The notes below the pieces were generated by a model, which saw only the letters and a program-made list of their open reading frames with translations, searched no databases and had not been told where the DNA came from. 42,932 nucleotides of DNA, taken from NCBI GenBank assembly GCA_020354645.1, contig CP070652.1, positions 4,413,032 through 4,455,963 on the forward strand, written 5' to 3'. Position numbers and translations under genes: made by a program. Below are positions 42,725 to 42,932 of the stretch, piece after piece (the stretch's first letter is position 1; the number at the start of each line of letters is the position of its first letter). Source of the DNA: Deltaproteobacteria bacterium. Lineage in GTDB: Bacteria > Desulfobacterota > Desulfobacteria > Desulfobacterales > G020354645.

Positions 42725-42932
42725 ATGACAGAGATTTTAAAGATGGTTAGAGATAGGGATCCGGGTGAAAATGAATTTCACCAGGCCGTGCAAAATGTAA
42801 TCCGGAGCGTCCAGCCGGTCCTTGAACGCAATCCTGAATACCGCCGGAAGGCTGTACTGGAAAGAATCACTGAACCCGAACGGGTGATTTCCTTTCGCGT
42901 TCCCTGGATGGATGACCAGGCCCAAATAAGAG
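42725..42932 (+). CDS. gdhA: NADP-type glutamate dehydrogenase, 5' part (cut by window edge)
   Basis: The first 69 codons are present. The product begins MTEILKMVRDRDPGENEFHQ and includes RKAVLERITEPERVISFRVP followed by WMDDQAQI, the N-terminal signature of hexameric glutamate dehydrogenases of the GdhA type, which make glutamate from 2-oxoglutarate and ammonium. CAGAGG before the ATG is a fair ribosome binding site. It lies 31 bases after the fused Kor gene in the same direction, so a shared operon around 2-oxoglutarate is possible. The rest lies outside the window. Confidence 0.85.
   Translation, partial: MTEILKMVRDRDPGENEFHQAVQNVIRSVQPVLERNPEYRRKAVLERITEPERVISFRVPWMDDQAQIR

Noticed and set aside
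1..42932. CRISPR arrays, tRNA or rRNA genes, integrases
   Set aside because: No regularly spaced direct repeats, no cloverleaf sequence and no integrase or transposase motifs were found on either strand by reading.

Overview
The window looks like chromosomal DNA of a sulfate-reducer-type deltaproteobacterium (Desulfobacterota, perhaps Desulfobacterales). This is inferred from gene content: a DUF3786 Fe-S protein, a Tat-tagged radical SAM enzyme, a molybdopterin oxidoreductase followed by 2-oxoacid:ferredoxin oxidoreductase subunits, and an FtsEX/EnvC/CtpA/polysaccharide-deacetylase block. I see no rRNA, tRNA, CRISPR array, integrase or phage structural gene. Most genes are on the + strand in short operons. 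Several gaps hold long imperfect palindromes.

Layout. 1-2033: palindrome, enoyl-CoA hydratase-like protein, DUF3786 protein. 2283-5832: MacA/MacB-type efflux operon without its own TolC; the adaptor carries an insert with an LTxxQ motif. 5903-7001 (- strand): a 42-codon small ORF, a palindrome and an orphan CheR-type methyltransferase. 7124-9736: Tat-signal radical SAM protein, then a MarR regulator and VOC ring-cleaving dioxygenase with two matching operator-like palindromes. 9964-20449: mixed small operons and single genes (membrane protein, FHA protein, methyltransferase, MaoC hydratase, leucine-dehydrogenase-like enzyme, DDAH, sirtuin, GNAT, LysE exporter, YfaZ-like porin). 20611-24433: PlsB-like acyltransferase, retropepsin-like protease, DUF2784 protein and an exported OB-fold-like protein.

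24626-29626 is the most unusual part. Three genes encode a probable winged-helix protein, an AAA+ ATPase and a single protein joining a complete RecB-family PD-(D/E)XK nuclease to an FtsK/HerA-type DNA-pump ATPase. I know of no named system with exactly this composition and propose it as a candidate DNA-targeting defence or plasmid-exclusion cassette. A GC-rich repeat lies between genes 2 and 3, and an inverted copy of its core lies beyond the following PfkB kinase gene.

31060-38089 is an envelope operon: TolC, FtsE, FtsX, EnvC-like factor, CtpA protease and divergent polysaccharide deacetylase, several with overlapping start/stop codons. It appears to link septal peptidoglycan remodelling with an outer-membrane channel. 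38113-42932 carries central redox metabolism: a Mo/W oxidoreductase, KorA, a fused KorB-KorC, and the 5' end of a glutamate dehydrogenase gene cut by the window edge.
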